64,000 nucleotides of DNA, taken from assembly GCF_900096955.1 (NCBI RefSeq), contig NZ_FMYL01000009.1:62001-126000 (forward strand), read 5' to 3'. Below are positions 22,580 to 34,471 of this stretch, one piece after another; positions within the stretch are counted from its first letter, which is position 1; each line of letters opens with the position of its first letter. The notes below the pieces were generated by a model. The model was not told the DNA's origin. It did no database searches and was given only the letters and a program-made list of their open reading frames with translations. The stretch comes from Acinetobacter boissieri. Its GTDB lineage: Bacteria > Pseudomonadota > Gammaproteobacteria > Pseudomonadales > Moraxellaceae. The position numbers and the translations under genes were made by a program.

Positions 22580-25513
22580 TTAATTGAGTTGTTGGATATC
22601 AAATCCAAGTTTCTCTAATGCTTCACGTTTTGCAAATGGTGCAACAACACCACGAGTTACAGCACCATGTTGTAAATATTGTACAGCAACACGTTTCACA
22701 TCCTCTAAAGTCACAGCCAATAAGTTTTGACGCATTTTCTGCCTAAACTCAGGGGTGCGCTCATGACACTGTGCATAAAATGCGGTAATTGCCTCGGCTG
22801 CAGGAGAGCTTGGTCGGTCCATAGATGCAACTATGCCCAAAATTGCTTCTTCAAGCTGATAATCTTTTTGCTCTTCTGTCAACAACCACGTCACACTACG
22901 CTCAAAATCTGTAAATGTTTCACTTAAGCGTGGATCACGGTAGCTATAAAACCTAAATGAACAACTATTTGCATCATAGGCAGCGCCACCACCATATGCA
23001 CCACCTTTTTCACGCAATGCGCTATGTAAGAAACCATTTCTTAAATAAGCGGCTAAAACCATCAATGCAACTGAATCTGGATGTGCAACCGCAACCGCAG
23101 GATATGCTGCTGAACAGAACTGTACATTGGTCTGAATAAGCCATGCTTGGTCACCATCAACATATTGTCGAGCGACCTGCGTTAATGCAGCGGGGTCAGA
23201 TGCAACAGTGACATGTTGCCACGTTTGTTCAATCTGTGAGACTAACCCTACGCTATGTTGCTCTTCACTGACCAATAAAAACTGCTTTGGTGCGTGTAAA
23301 AGACGTTGCTGAATGGATTGCATCTGAGCAATAAAATCTGCATAGGCCACTGGATCTGATTCAATATTTTTAATCAGCTCTGCCAACCAATTGAGTGCAC
23401 CAAGACCTGTGTTAAAGTATTCACGTTCTGCATAGGTGTTCATGGCACGAGAAGCAATTTGCATGGCATAACTATGCCCTGAACCACTAATTCGAGATTG
23501 CCAACGTGTTTTACGCTCTTGTAATAGCTCAATAATTCGGTCTTTTTCATCAAAACGCATCTCTGCAAAGGCCAACTTAAGTAGTGCGATTGCATCTGAT
23601 TTTTTGGTGAGAGATTTTGTCGTTAAGCTTAAAAATGAATTCATTTCATCTTTATCATTTAAGCCAGAACGCAAAGATACCCCCATGCCAAAGCCACCAC
23701 TTACTGCGGTTTGTAATTGCTGTAACTCCAAATAGCTATACTGGCCTGCACCCACTTCACCCATCAAAATACTGAGTAAACTAAAATAAGGTGACTGTAC
23801 AACCTCTAGTGGCACTTCAATAGCGACTTGCTGATAATACAACCCATTTGTTCCTGCATGATAAACATCTAAAGGGGTCTCTTGATCATTAAGCAAGAAG
23901 CTATGGCGATTACCCGTCATAATATCAATGCTAGCAGGAATATCTTCTAAACCAACTTTTGGTAAAAGATTTAAATCATCTTCGGTGTCTTGACGGCGTT
24001 TTAAGTCTTCAGTTTGCTTCGTAATTTCTGTACGTTGCTCAGGTGTTAAAAGTGCCTCTATCTCATCTAAACGTGCCTGTTCAGTCGCTTGATCACGCTG
24101 TGTTTTTTCAGCATCAGGCACAAGTGTGAGCAATACACGGTGTGGATTATCTAATAGATAGGTTTGTATGAGATTAGACAGCCACATTGGGTCTTTTAAT
24201 TCTGCACGTACCATTTCAATGGCACTGTCTACATCCCATACTGCCAATGGATCATTGTGATGAATCACACTGCCCATACCATTCATAATTAGACTTAGAC
24301 CATAGGGCGTGCCACCTGTAATTTCTCTTTGAGTCAGCTCTATTTGGTGTAAAATTGACTCAATTTCTGTAGGATCTACAGGTTTAGCAGCCACTTGTTT
24401 TAAAATATTAAATACGCCATCTTGAAACTTCTGTGCATGCTCTGGGTTTGATCCTTGCACACCACAGAAAAATGTCATTTCAAAATTACTATCGTCTACA
24501 CCCATAAATGGGCCTGAAGATTCTGCATAATCGCATGTTTCCAGATACTGACGTAACGGCGCTGCAGAATTTTCTAGTAATATGCCTTCGACCAAACGCA
24601 TACCTAAACGTATCTTAATATCACTGACCTCTGGCAATAACCAAGATACTACATGATAAGTTTTATCTTTGAGTTCAGTTGAGTCTACTGCATAGGGTTC
24701 AACTATTTCTAAAGGGGCGGTTAAACGGCGCTCAGGTTTAGAATAGATGGTTTCGCCACGTGTAAAGTTAACCAATGCTTGTTGCTGAATTTTTTCTTGA
24801 ATTTCAACTACAGGTAAATCACCAAAAGTCATAAATACAGCATTACTTGGGTGATAATGTTTTTTGTAAAATGCAACCAATTGCTCATGGGTTAAATCTG
24901 GAATATCACTTGGTTCACCACCTGAGTTATAGTGATATGTCGTTTCTGGGAATAAATGGTGTGCTAAACGGTGGTATAGCTGATCTGACGGTGAGCTCAT
25001 GGCCCCTTTCATTTCATTAAACACCACACCTTTAAAGACTGGCTTGTCATTTTCAAGCTCAACACGTATGCCTTCTTGTGCAAAATCTAAAGGATTCAAG
25101 TTCGCAGCAAAAGCGGCATCTAAATACACTGAAAGCAAATTAAAATAATCTTTCTTATTTTCAGTCGCAAACGGATACGCAGTCCAGTCTGCTGCCGTGA
25201 AAGCATTCATAAATGTATTCAGTGAACGGCGAATCATTAAAAAGAACGGGTCACGTACAGGAAAATTTTCAGAACCACAAAGCACAGTGTGTTCTAAAAT
25301 ATGTGCTGTACCTTTAGAGTCCATCGGTTGCGTACGAAATGCCACCAAAAATACATTTTCAGTATTTTGGCTGGCAAGGTGGTAATGTATTGCTCCCGTC
25401 ACACCATGACGATACTCAGACACATCAACATCTAAGGCCTCTACATACTGCTTACGTATAAACTCAAATGCTTGGTGGGTATTTTCTTGTGTTTCGGTAA
25501 CTGCAACCGTCAT
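22580..25513 (-). CDS. M16C-family (PreP-like) zinc metallopeptidase
   Basis: This large protein of 977 residues is of the insulinase/pitrilysin superfamily, subfamily C, related to the organelle presequence protease. The inverted zinc motif HILEH is at residues 71-75 with the third ligand about 75 residues further on. The typical HTVLCGSENFPVRDPF follows the motif. The linker-type middle and the C-terminal pair of non-catalytic domains are present, and it ends FDIQQLN. No signal peptide is visible, so it should be cytoplasmic and degrade peptides. ATG 25513 is the start. pldA follows within 20 bases and is probably co-transcribed. Confidence 0.93.
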   Translation of the reverse strand: MTVAVTETQENTHQAFEFIRKQYVEALDVDVSEYRHGVTGAIHYHLASQNTENVFLVAFRTQPMDSKGTAHILEHTVLCGSENFPVRDPFFLMIRRSLNTFMNAFTAADWTAYPFATENKKDYFNLLSVYLDAAFAANLNPLDFAQEGIRVELENDKPVFKGVVFNEMKGAMSSPSDQLYHRLAHHLFPETTYHYNSGGEPSDIPDLTHEQLVAFYKKHYHPSNAVFMTFGDLPVVEIQEKIQQQALVNFTRGETIYSKPERRLTAPLEIVEPYAVDSTELKDKTYHVVSWLLPEVSDIKIRLGMRLVEGILLENSAAPLRQYLETCDYAESSGPFMGVDDSNFEMTFFCGVQGSNPEHAQKFQDGVFNILKQVAAKPVDPTEIESILHQIELTQREITGGTPYGLSLIMNGMGSVIHHNDPLAVWDVDSAIEMVRAELKDPMWLSNLIQTYLLDNPHRVLLTLVPDAEKTQRDQATEQARLDEIEALLTPEQRTEITKQTEDLKRRQDTEDDLNLLPKVGLEDIPASIDIMTGNRHSFLLNDQETPLDVYHAGTNGLYYQQVAIEVPLEVVQSPYFSLLSILMGEVGAGQYSYLELQQLQTAVSGGFGMGVSLRSGLNDKDEMNSFLSLTTKSLTKKSDAIALLKLAFAEMRFDEKDRIIELLQERKTRWQSRISGSGHSYAMQIASRAMNTYAEREYFNTGLGALNWLAELIKNIESDPVAYADFIAQMQSIQQRLLHAPKQFLLVSEEQHSVGLVSQIEQTWQHVTVASDPAALTQVARQYVDGDQAWLIQTNVQFCSAAYPAVAVAHPDSVALMVLAAYLRNGFLHSALREKGGAYGGGAAYDANSCSFRFYSYRDPRLSETFTDFERSVTWLLTEEQKDYQLEEAILGIVASMDRPSSPAAEAITAFYAQCHERTPEFRQKMRQNLLAVTLEDVKRVAVQYLQHGAVTRGVVAPFAKREALEKLGFDIQQLN

Positions 25514-25667
25514 GTGATCTCCAAAAAATCTTTTAACTAAATAACTTCAATCCGTTCACTGTCATGCAATCAACGACAAATACCTACATCTCATTGGATC
25601 ATAAGTATAAAACTAAACTACTGTAACACAGCACTTGGCTGAGGAATTAAGCCAAAAATCAACTGCA

Positions 25668-26156
25668 TTATTTTTGAGCTAAAGCATTTTCAATATCACC
25701 ACTTATTGTGTCAGGCTTTACTGTAGGTGCATAACGTGCAATCACCTGACCGTCTCGTCCGACTAAAAACTTAGTGAAGTTCCATTTAATGCTTTGTGTA
25801 CCCAAAACACCTTTTGCTGCTCGGGTTAAAAAGCGAAATACGGGGTGTGCTTCAGGGCCTTTTACATCTATTTTGGCAAACATAGTAAAACTAACACCGT
25901 AGTTTTTTTGGCAAAATGTTTCGATTTCTGTATGCGTACCGGGGTCTTGCCCACCAAACTGATTACATGGAAAACCCAAAACTTCCAAACCTTCTGACTT
26001 GTATTGTTCGTATAGTTTTTCTAGCCCTGCAAACTGTGGAGTAAAACCACATTTACTGGCTGTATTTACAATTAAAAGTACCTTTCCTTCATAATCTAAA
26101 AAGTATTTTTCTTTACCACTAAGTAAGTCCGCCTGTAGTTGATAAATTGTGGTCAT
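25668..26156 (-). CDS. Glutathione peroxidase-type thiol peroxidase
   Basis: The 162-residue cytoplasmic peroxidase has the peroxidatic cysteine in [11 protein letters not shown] (Cys36), the second catalytic pair in [12 protein letters not shown] and WNFTKFLV. The enzyme uses cysteine, not selenocysteine. Bacterial members of this shape, like BtuE, usually take electrons from thioredoxin as well as glutathione. The ATG overlaps the msrB stop as ATGA (26153-26156), so the two are translationally coupled, which points to shared oxidative damage repair. Confidence 0.95.
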   Translation of the reverse strand: MTTIYQLQADLLSGKEKYFLDYEGKVLLIVNTASKCGFTPQFAGLEKLYEQYKSEGLEVLGFPCNQFGGQDPGTHTEIETFCQKNYGVSFTMFAKIDVKGPEAHPVFRFLTRAAKGVLGTQSIKWNFTKFLVGRDGQVIARYAPTVKPDTISGDIENALAQK

Positions 26157-26572
26157 GGGTAACTCTCTCCATCATTCTTTTCTTCTGTTTTTAATGTTAA
26201 TGATGCTGAATTGACACAGTAACGAAGTCCCGTCGGTTGTGGCCCATCTTCAAAAACATGCCCCAAATGCGCACCACAACGTTCACAGGTAATTTCTGTG
26301 CGCATCATACCAAGGGTTGAATCTTCTTGTTCTGCAACAACTGTTTGATTGGCTGGTTTAAAAAAGCTTGGCCAACCACAACCACTATCATATTTGGAAT
26401 CTGATAAAAACAACACTTCACCACAGCATTTACAACTGTACTGCCCTGCTTGTTTAGTATTCCAATATTGCCCTGTAAACGGCGCTTCAGTACCTTTTTG
26501 TCGTGTAACACGATACTCCTCTGCAGAGAGTTCTCTTCGCCATTCACGATCTGTTTTATTGACTTTTCCCAT
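26153..26572 (-). CDS. msrB: Peptide methionine-(R)-S-oxide reductase
   Basis: MsrB repairs the R-form of methionine sulfoxide. The 139-residue protein has zinc-binding pairs CKCCG and CERCG, the GCGWPSF active-site segment, [12 protein letters not shown] and the catalytic cysteine in [12 protein letters not shown] 26572 has AAGGAAG upstream; an earlier ATG at 26602 has nothing. It is the first gene of an msrB-gpx pair and divergent from alaA. The C-terminal tail overlaps the glutathione peroxidase start. Confidence 0.97.
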   Translation of the reverse strand: MGKVNKTDREWRRELSAEEYRVTRQKGTEAPFTGQYWNTKQAGQYSCKCCGEVLFLSDSKYDSGCGWPSFFKPANQTVVAEQEDSTLGMMRTEITCERCGAHLGHVFEDGPQPTGLRYCVNSASLTLKTEEKNDGESYP

Positions 26573-26724
26573 GACAACTTCCTTGAAAGATATAAAATTC
26601 AATATCGCATGTTATTGTCTTTATATTTACGCTACCGCAGACTAAAATGCTAGAAAAATTTCAAGTAGATTGTGCTATTTAAGTAATCTATTTTCTTTTA
26701 ACATACATATAATTGGACAACACT

Positions 26725-27960
26725 ATGCCCGTTCAAGGTAACACCCCACCACGTGAGATTAAAAAGTCATCTAAGCTTGAGCATGTATGCTATGACATTC
26801 GTGGACCAGTGTTACGAGCCGCCAATGAAATGGAAGAACAAGGGCACAAAATTATTAAACTCAACATTGGTAATCCTGCACCCTTTGGCTTTGAAGCACC
26901 CCAAGAAATCATTAATGATGTTGCACTCAATTTACCCAACGCCATTGGTTACACAGATTCAAAAGGTATCTTCCCTGCCCGTAAAGCTGTCTGTCAGTAT
27001 TATCAACAAAAAGGCATACGAGATATGCATGTCAATGATGTGTATATTGGCAATGGCGTGTCTGAACTCATTGTCATGGCCATGCAAGGCTTGCTAGATG
27101 ATGGTGATGAAGTCTTAGTTCCTATGCCAGATTATCCGCTTTGGACTGCAGCCGTTAACCTTTCTGGAGGTACAGCCATTCATTACAAGTGTGATGAAGA
27201 AAATTATTGGTACCCAGACATTGCAGATATGGAAAGTAAAATCACGCAAAGTACGCGTGCCATTGTGATTATTAACCCCAACAACCCTACAGGCTCGGTT
27301 TACCCACGCCATGTGCTGGAAAAAATTATTGCGCTGGCTAAAAAATATGACCTGATTTTATTTGCAGACGAAATTTACGACAAAATTATTTATGACGGCA
27401 TTGAGCATGTCTCTGTAGCATCTCTTGCAGGTGAACAACTCTGTATTACTTTTAATGGCCTGTCTAAATCACACCGTGTTGCAGGATATAGAGCGGGTTG
27501 GATGGCCATTACAGGCAATAAAACACGTGCAGAAGACTACATTGAAGGCTTAAATATGCTTGCCTCTATGCGTTTATGTGCCAACCATCAAGCACAATTT
27601 GCTATACAAACTGCATTAGGTGGTTATCAAAGTATTAATGATTTAATTAAACCCGGTGGCCGCTTATATGAACAACGCAATATTGCGTGGCAGATGCTGA
27701 ATGAAATACCTGGTGTGAGCTGTGTTAAACCTGAAGGTGCAATGTACTGCTTCCCTCGTTTAGACCCCAACATGTACCCAATACATGATGATGAACAGCT
27801 TATGCTTGATTTACTACGTGCGGAAAAAGTGCTATTGGTACAAGGTACTGGCTTTAACTGGCCAAGCCCCGACCATTTCCGTGTGGTGTTTTTACCTGCA
27901 GAAAATGAACTTAAAGAAGCCATTTCACGTATTGGCCGTTTCTTAGCCAGTATACGCTAG
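26725..27960 (+). CDS. alaA: Alanine-synthesising aminotransferase
   Basis: AlaA makes alanine from pyruvate with glutamate as donor. It is a fold-type I PLP enzyme of 411 residues and matches E. coli AlaA over its length: KSSKLEHVCYDIRGPVL, NIGNPAPFGFEAP, IGNGVSELIVMAMQ, INPNNPTGSVY, the PLP lysine in TFNGLSKSHRVAGYRAGW, and SMRLCANHQAQFAIQTALGG. I chose ATG 26725; a TTG four codons earlier is possible. It is divergent from msrB. A weak hairpin without T run lies after the stop. Confidence 0.93.
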   Translation: MPVQGNTPPREIKKSSKLEHVCYDIRGPVLRAANEMEEQGHKIIKLNIGNPAPFGFEAPQEIINDVALNLPNAIGYTDSKGIFPARKAVCQYYQQKGIRDMHVNDVYIGNGVSELIVMAMQGLLDDGDEVLVPMPDYPLWTAAVNLSGGTAIHYKCDEENYWYPDIADMESKITQSTRAIVIINPNNPTGSVYPRHVLEKIIALAKKYDLILFADEIYDKIIYDGIEHVSVASLAGEQLCITFNGLSKSHRVAGYRAGWMAITGNKTRAEDYIEGLNMLASMRLCANHQAQFAIQTALGGYQSINDLIKPGGRLYEQRNIAWQMLNEIPGVSCVKPEGAMYCFPRLDPNMYPIHDDEQLMLDLLRAEKVLLVQGTGFNWPSPDHFRVVFLPAENELKEAISRIGRFLASIR

Positions 27961-28291
27961 TGTAAGACGTACAGTGGCTCACTTTGTGTGGGTCACTCCT
28001 CTGAGTACAGCTGAAATAGAATAAATTAGCAACTAAACAATCTATAAAAATAAAATGCTTCCCTAATATTTTTCTAAAAAATTAAACCAACTCAAACAAC
28101 AACATATAAAGTCAAAGGTATCTCTGACTCAAGATCAATATTCAAGCTATGATTTGTGCATACACGCATTACAAAGGTATACGCCCTTACAAAAAATCAT
28201 ACAACTTAAACCACAATAATAATTAAAAAATGACTAAAAAGTCACAATAAAACAATATATACTATTACAAATACAAAAAATCTCGTTTTAT
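27961..28291. other. Intergenic after alaA, with one hairpin
   Basis: AGTGGCTCAC (27973-27982) pairs with GTGGGTCACT (27988-27997) over 5 bases, with two G-T pairs, right after alaA; the missing T run makes it a weak terminator. A short TGACT/AGTCA hairpin lies at 28230-28244. Otherwise AT-rich and without ORFs. Confidence 0.45.
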
Positions 28292-28735
28292 ATGAATCTT
28301 TTCATAAAATTAACCACTGCAATTACTCTATATTTTTTCTCTTTATATGTTTTTATTATTCCTAAGTACTTGGGCTTTGTCATACCTAATATACCATTCA
28401 CCGTAACCTGTATATTGTGGACATTCATTGTATTATCACAAGGCATATACATTATTCTAAATATACAGTGGGTTTTTAATTTAAATATCAAAAGTCAAAA
28501 TTTCATTAACGTATCAAAGGTTATATTTTTCACCACGCTGACCTTGGGCACTATTGCAAGTTGTGGTTTCGGTTTGATACTCACTGCTCCGGCCATTTTA
28601 CTTAGTATGTACCTCCTCTTTATTTGGCATCCTATACGTTTAAGTATTTACCAACAACACAAAATACGTGCTCGTACATTTAGTGGCAATAAAAATAGAC
28701 TATTAGCAAGAATGCGTTTTAGATACCCTATGTAA
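28292..28735 (+). CDS. Hypothetical membrane protein, four helices
   Basis: The frame encodes 147 residues with four hydrophobic helices, at about 5-25, 35-58, 72-98 and 100-112. A basic C-terminal tail follows (KIRARTFSGNKNRLLARMRFRYP). The pattern of helices with a positively charged end looks coding, but no ribosome-binding site precedes ATG 28292. I do not recognise the family. It is separated from both neighbours by more than 100 bases. Confidence 0.55.
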   Translation: MNLFIKLTTAITLYFFSLYVFIIPKYLGFVIPNIPFTVTCILWTFIVLSQGIYIILNIQWVFNLNIKSQNFINVSKVIFFTTLTLGTIASCGFGLILTAPAILLSMYLLFIWHPIRLSIYQQHKIRARTFSGNKNRLLARMRFRYPM

Positions 28736-28815
28736 GCCTTAACAGATACTTAAAATAAACTTAAGAACAAAATATAACCATACAATAACAAGAATACTTA
28801 AACTGGCATACATAG

Positions 28816-29928
<1,113 letters not shown>

Positions 29929-29951
29929 AACTATATTGCTCAACAATAGAC

Positions 29952-29981
29952 AAGGGTGTGCCAAACTGGTACACCCTTTTT
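29952..29981 (+). terminator. Intrinsic terminator of the glutaminase-asparaginase gene
   Basis: AAGGGTGTGCC (29952-29962) pairs with GGTACACCCTT (29968-29978) over a 5-base loop, followed by more T. It begins 24 bases after the stop. Confidence 0.9.
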
Positions 29982-30087
29982 GCTTTATAGTAGTGCATTA
30001 AATCGGCGTAAAAACCATAATCAACACATGCCTTTGGGCAATAGCATGTTAAAATAAAGACTTAATACGGCTAAGGATCTTTTTTTA

Positions 30088-33000
30088 ATGCAGTTCGTTC
30101 ATTTGGGTATACATACCGAATTTTCTATTACTGAATCGATTGTTCGCATACCAGAGCTTATGAAAGCTGCTGCTAAAAATCAGATGCCCGCGTTAGCAAT
30201 TACTGACTTGTCTAACATACACGCAGCCGTTAAGTTTTTTCAGGCCTGCCAATCTAAAAACATTAAGCCAATTTTAGGGGCAAGTGTACAACTCGAAGAT
30301 GCATCTCATCGAATTACCCTACTCGCCATGAGCAACACAGGTTGGCGTAATCTAACCGAGATTATTTCCAGAGGCTATATTGAAGGCCAAAAACTTGATA
30401 TCCCTTGCATTAAAAAAGAATGGATATTAGAACAAAATCAAGATCTTATTGTATTAATCGGCCAACATAGCGATGTTGGTCAAGCCATGTGTTCGTCACA
30501 CCCAGACAAAGCTGTACCACTTTTTGAGGCATGGCATAACACCTTTGGTAACCGTGCTTACTTTGCACTCACACGCACAGACCGTAGCAACGAAGAACTT
30601 TTTATTAGCGAAGCCATACAACTTGCATCCACTTATCAAGTCGGTGTTGTTGCACATAATGACGTACACTTTGTGCGCCCAGAAGATTTTGAAGCCCATG
30701 AAGCACGTATTTGTATTGCCGATGGTTATGTTTTAGGTGACCAAAGACGACCTCATATTTATAACACAGAGCAGTATTTCAAAACTGCAGAGCAAATGAC
30801 TGCTTTATTTTCAGATATTCCAAGTGCCATTGAAAATACAGTAAATATTGCTAAACGTTGTAATGTCAATTTAAGACTTGGCGAATATTTTTTACCCGAC
30901 TACCCTATTCCTGAAGGCTTTACCATAGATACCTACTTTGAGCACCTTTCAAAAGAAGGACTCGAAGAACGCTTACAGCAACTTTACCCTGTCAATGAAC
31001 GTGATGAACACTGGGCAGAAATCCGAAAACCATACGATGAACGTATTGCCTACGAAGTACGTATCATTTTAGGTATGGGTTTTCCCGGTTACTTTCTTAT
31101 TGTCATGGACTTCATTAACTGGGCTAAAAATAATGGTGTACCTGTAGGGCCTGGCCGTGGTTCAGGTGCAGGGTCATTGGTTGCCTATAGTTTAAATATT
31201 ACCGACCTAGACCCACTACGTTACGACCTTTTATTTGAGCGTTTCTTAAACCCTGAACGGGTATCTATGCCCGACTTTGATGTCGACTTTTGTATTTCAG
31301 GACGTGACCGTGTCATTGAATACGTCGCTCAACACTACGGACGTGATGCTGTTTCACAAATTGCCACATTTGGTACGATGGCGGCCAAAGGAGCAATACG
31401 TGATGTTGCTCGTGTACTTGGGAAGTCATATGGTTTAGCAGACCGTATTTCAAAAATGGTGCCAACCAAACCATTAGGTGTGGACCTCGCCACTGCCCTT
31501 GATATGGAGCCACAACTCAAAGATATTGTCACTAATCCATCTAACCCAGATTATGACGATGCCAGTGAAATTTGGGAAATGGCGCTCAAACTTGAAGGCA
31601 TTACACGAAATACAGGAAAACATGCTGGCGGTGTAGTGATTGCACCGGGCAAAATTACCGACTTTTCAGCCATTATGTGCGATACAGATGGCAATAACCG
31701 TGTTGCACAATACGACAAAGATGACGTTGAATCTGCAGGTTTAGTGAAGTTTGACTTCTTAGGTTTACGTAACCTTACCGTCATTGAAGATGCCATACAA
31801 AACATTAATAAACGCCTTAAATTAGACGAACCACTCAATATTATCAATGTTCCACTAGACGACAGCAAAGCCTATAAAATTTTCTCTGAAGCCAATACCA
31901 CAGCGGTTTTTCAGTTTGAATCCGTGGGCATGAAACGCATGCTCAAAGAAGCACGTCCAAGTAAATTTGAAGAAATTATTGCCTTTGTGTCGCTGTATCG
32001 TCCCGGCCCAATGGACCTGATTCCAGACTTTATTCACCGTATGCACGGCGGAGATTTTGAGTACCTACACCCTCTATTAGAAGGGGTACTTGAACCCACT
32101 TACGGCATTATGGTGTACCAAGAACAGGTGATGCAAGCTGCACAGCTATGCGCGGGCTATACACTGGGTGGCGCAGACTTATTACGCCGTGCCATGGGTA
32201 AGAAAAAACCTGAAGAAATGGTCAAACAGCGTAAAATTTTTACAGAAGGTGCCGCGAAAAAAGACATTGACGAAGCCACAGCAAACCATATTTTTGACTT
32301 TATGGAAAAATTTGCAGGCTATGGGTTTAACAAATCACATGCCGCTGCTTATGCACTCGTTGCATACCATACTGCATGGCTTAAAGCACATTACCCTGCC
32401 GAGTTTATGGCAGCGGTCATGACCTCGGAAATGCAAAATACTGACAGTGTGGTGTTTTTAATTGATGACTGTCGAAATAACCGCTTAGACGTCTTACCGC
32501 CCTCGATTAACCAATCTATTTATCGTTTTCATGCCATTAATGACCATACGATTGTCTACGGACTCGGTGCCATTAAAGGCGTGGGTGAACAAGCCATGCA
32601 ATCTGTGATTGACTCACGAGAGAAAGATGGCCCATATCGTGACATTTTCGACTTTTGTCACCGTATAGATCTGAAAAAAATGAATAAACGCACCCTTGAA
32701 GCACTAATTCGTGCGGGTGCGCTTGATTGTTTAAATATAGAGCGCTCTACCCTGATGGCGGAGTTACCTCAAGCTGTTCAAGCGGCCGACCAAGCACGAC
32801 AAAACCGTGAAACAGGCATGATGGACTTATTTGGTGAAGTAGAAGAAATTCAACGAAAGCCAAGTAAACCGCTCAAACCATGGTCAGATGAGGTACGCTT
32901 AAAAGGTGAAAAAGATACACTAGGATTATATCTTACAGGTCACCCAATCGATGTTTATCGTGCCGAACTCAAAGCATTTATTCCCTCTAAACTCAATCAG

Positions 33001-33558
33001 CTTACACCAACAAAACGTGGACAAACCACCGTTTTTGCAGGTTTAGTCGTCGATATTGCTAACTTCCCAAATCGTATGATGATCACACTCGATGATGGTA
33101 CAGCTCGCTTAGAAGTGAGTTGCAATCATGAACGTTTTCAGCGTTTTAAAGACATTATACAAGCCGAGAAAGTTGTAGTCATTGAAGGAGATTTGTATGA
33201 GCGTGAAGGGTATGATCGCCCTATGTCTCGCCTATCTAAAGCGTTTAGTTTGAATGAAATCCGACAAAAACGTGCCCAAAACATACAGATTAGTCTACAC
33301 AAAGACCTACTTACAGCAACCCTCGCACAAGACTTAAAAGCACTAATTCGCCCTTATTGCGAAGTCGATATGTGTCAGCATATTCCATTACTCTTTAAAA
33401 TAGACACAGACTATGCACAAGCTAAAATCTGTCCAAGCCAGCAATGGCGCATTGCACCTTTAGATGATGCTTTGTGTGCATTGCGTGACTATTTTGGAAA
33501 AGATACGATTCACATTGAATATCAGGTAAAATCTAAAACTTTACAAAATACTGCGTAG
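30088..33558 (+). CDS. dnaE: DNA polymerase III alpha subunit
   Basis: DnaE is the replicative polymerase. The product has 1156 residues, close to the E. coli length. The N-terminal PHP domain begins HLGIHTEFSITES. The palm has GRGSGAGSLVAY and the catalytic PDFDVDF near residue 400. The third acidic site follows in KFDFLGLRNL. The fingers have TVFQ-like AVFQFESVGMKRML, then come the beta-clamp-binding region, the helix-hairpin-helix and an OB fold (TVFAGLVVDIANFPN). It is single copy here. No gene precedes it closely. trmJ follows after about 58 bases and is likely co-transcribed. Confidence 0.98.
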   Translation: MQFVHLGIHTEFSITESIVRIPELMKAAAKNQMPALAITDLSNIHAAVKFFQACQSKNIKPILGASVQLEDASHRITLLAMSNTGWRNLTEIISRGYIEGQKLDIPCIKKEWILEQNQDLIVLIGQHSDVGQAMCSSHPDKAVPLFEAWHNTFGNRAYFALTRTDRSNEELFISEAIQLASTYQVGVVAHNDVHFVRPEDFEAHEARICIADGYVLGDQRRPHIYNTEQYFKTAEQMTALFSDIPSAIENTVNIAKRCNVNLRLGEYFLPDYPIPEGFTIDTYFEHLSKEGLEERLQQLYPVNERDEHWAEIRKPYDERIAYEVRIILGMGFPGYFLIVMDFINWAKNNGVPVGPGRGSGAGSLVAYSLNITDLDPLRYDLLFERFLNPERVSMPDFDVDFCISGRDRVIEYVAQHYGRDAVSQIATFGTMAAKGAIRDVARVLGKSYGLADRISKMVPTKPLGVDLATALDMEPQLKDIVTNPSNPDYDDASEIWEMALKLEGITRNTGKHAGGVVIAPGKITDFSAIMCDTDGNNRVAQYDKDDVESAGLVKFDFLGLRNLTVIEDAIQNINKRLKLDEPLNIINVPLDDSKAYKIFSEANTTAVFQFESVGMKRMLKEARPSKFEEIIAFVSLYRPGPMDLIPDFIHRMHGGDFEYLHPLLEGVLEPTYGIMVYQEQVMQAAQLCAGYTLGGADLLRRAMGKKKPEEMVKQRKIFTEGAAKKDIDEATANHIFDFMEKFAGYGFNKSHAAAYALVAYHTAWLKAHYPAEFMAAVMTSEMQNTDSVVFLIDDCRNNRLDVLPPSINQSIYRFHAINDHTIVYGLGAIKGVGEQAMQSVIDSREKDGPYRDIFDFCHRIDLKKMNKRTLEALIRAGALDCLNIERSTLMAELPQAVQAADQARQNRETGMMDLFGEVEEIQRKPSKPLKPWSDEVRLKGEKDTLGLYLTGHPIDVYRAELKAFIPSKLNQLTPTKRGQTTVFAGLVVDIANFPNRMMITLDDGTARLEVSCNHERFQRFKDIIQAEKVVVIEGDLYEREGYDRPMSRLSKAFSLNEIRQKRAQNIQISLHKDLLTATLAQDLKALIRPYCEVDMCQHIPLLFKIDTDYAQAKICPSQQWRIAPLDDALCALRDYFGKDTIHIEYQVKSKTLQNTA

Positions 33559-33616
33559 TCACCAGCAAGATTTCACTCGCCATATTTACATTAAGCCCTT
33601 TTGCTTGGAACATTTT

Positions 33617-34471
33617 ATGCAACCGAATAACCAAAAAATTAATAGACAATTACAACATGTTCGTATTGTTATGGTGAATACAACATTGCCTGCCAATATT
33701 GGTAGTGCTTTGCGCGCCATGAAAACAATGGGACTCTGTCGTTTAACCCTCGTTGCGCCTAAAACATTCCCTCATCCAGATATCACAGCCCTTGCTGCGG
33801 GTGCAACAGACTTACTCGATCAGATAGACATTGTAGATACATTAGAAGATGCTATTGCAGATTGCCACCTTGTATTTGGTACCAGTGCACGCAGTCGAAC
33901 CATACCATGGCCGTTACTTGACGTTAGACCTGCAACAGAACTCATCTCTAAACATATTACAGAGCAAGAACATGAAATTGCGATTGTTTTTGGTCGAGAA
34001 GACCGCGGCTTAACCAATGAAGAGTTAGCGCTTGCAAACTATCACCTCACTATTCCTGTCAATACTGACTATGGCGTACTCAACGTGGCTCAAGCGATTC
34101 AAATCATTTGTTACGAGCTACGCATGGCAACAGCGGTCTCTAACAACGAATTAACAACTCAAACGACTGACGTAGTGCAAATGCCTGTGACAGATCAACA
34201 GCATATGCAATGGGATGAACCTTTAGTCACGCAACAACAGATGCAAGAGTTTTATCCGCACATGGAAAAAATGCTTGCTGATATTGAGTTTTTTGATCCA
34301 AATAACCCAAGGCTACTCCCTACACGGTTAAAACGACTGTTTGGACGCATTCAACTTGATCGCATGGAATATAATTTACTACGTGGTGTATTTACTCGAG
34401 TACAAGCTTTAAGTCATGGCACCTGGAAAAAACCTACACAGGCTAAGCAAAAAAAGGATCACACACCATGA
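33617..34471 (+). CDS. trmJ: tRNA Cm32/Um32 methyltransferase TrmJ
   Basis: TrmJ is a SPOUT-class enzyme that 2'-O-methylates tRNA position 32. The product has 284 residues. The knot motifs are [20 protein letters not shown] (motif 1), [13 protein letters not shown] (motif 2) and [15 protein letters not shown] (motif 3). A C-terminal helical dimer region follows. I chose ATG 33617; an upstream ATG 4 codons earlier has no better site. The last codons overlap the cysE start (ATGA). The trmJ-cysE pair recurs in gammaproteobacteria. Confidence 0.93.
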   Translation: MQPNNQKINRQLQHVRIVMVNTTLPANIGSALRAMKTMGLCRLTLVAPKTFPHPDITALAAGATDLLDQIDIVDTLEDAIADCHLVFGTSARSRTIPWPLLDVRPATELISKHITEQEHEIAIVFGREDRGLTNEELALANYHLTIPVNTDYGVLNVAQAIQIICYELRMATAVSNNELTTQTTDVVQMPVTDQQHMQWDEPLVTQQQMQEFYPHMEKMLADIEFFDPNNPRLLPTRLKRLFGRIQLDRMEYNLLRGVFTRVQALSHGTWKKPTQAKQKKDHTP

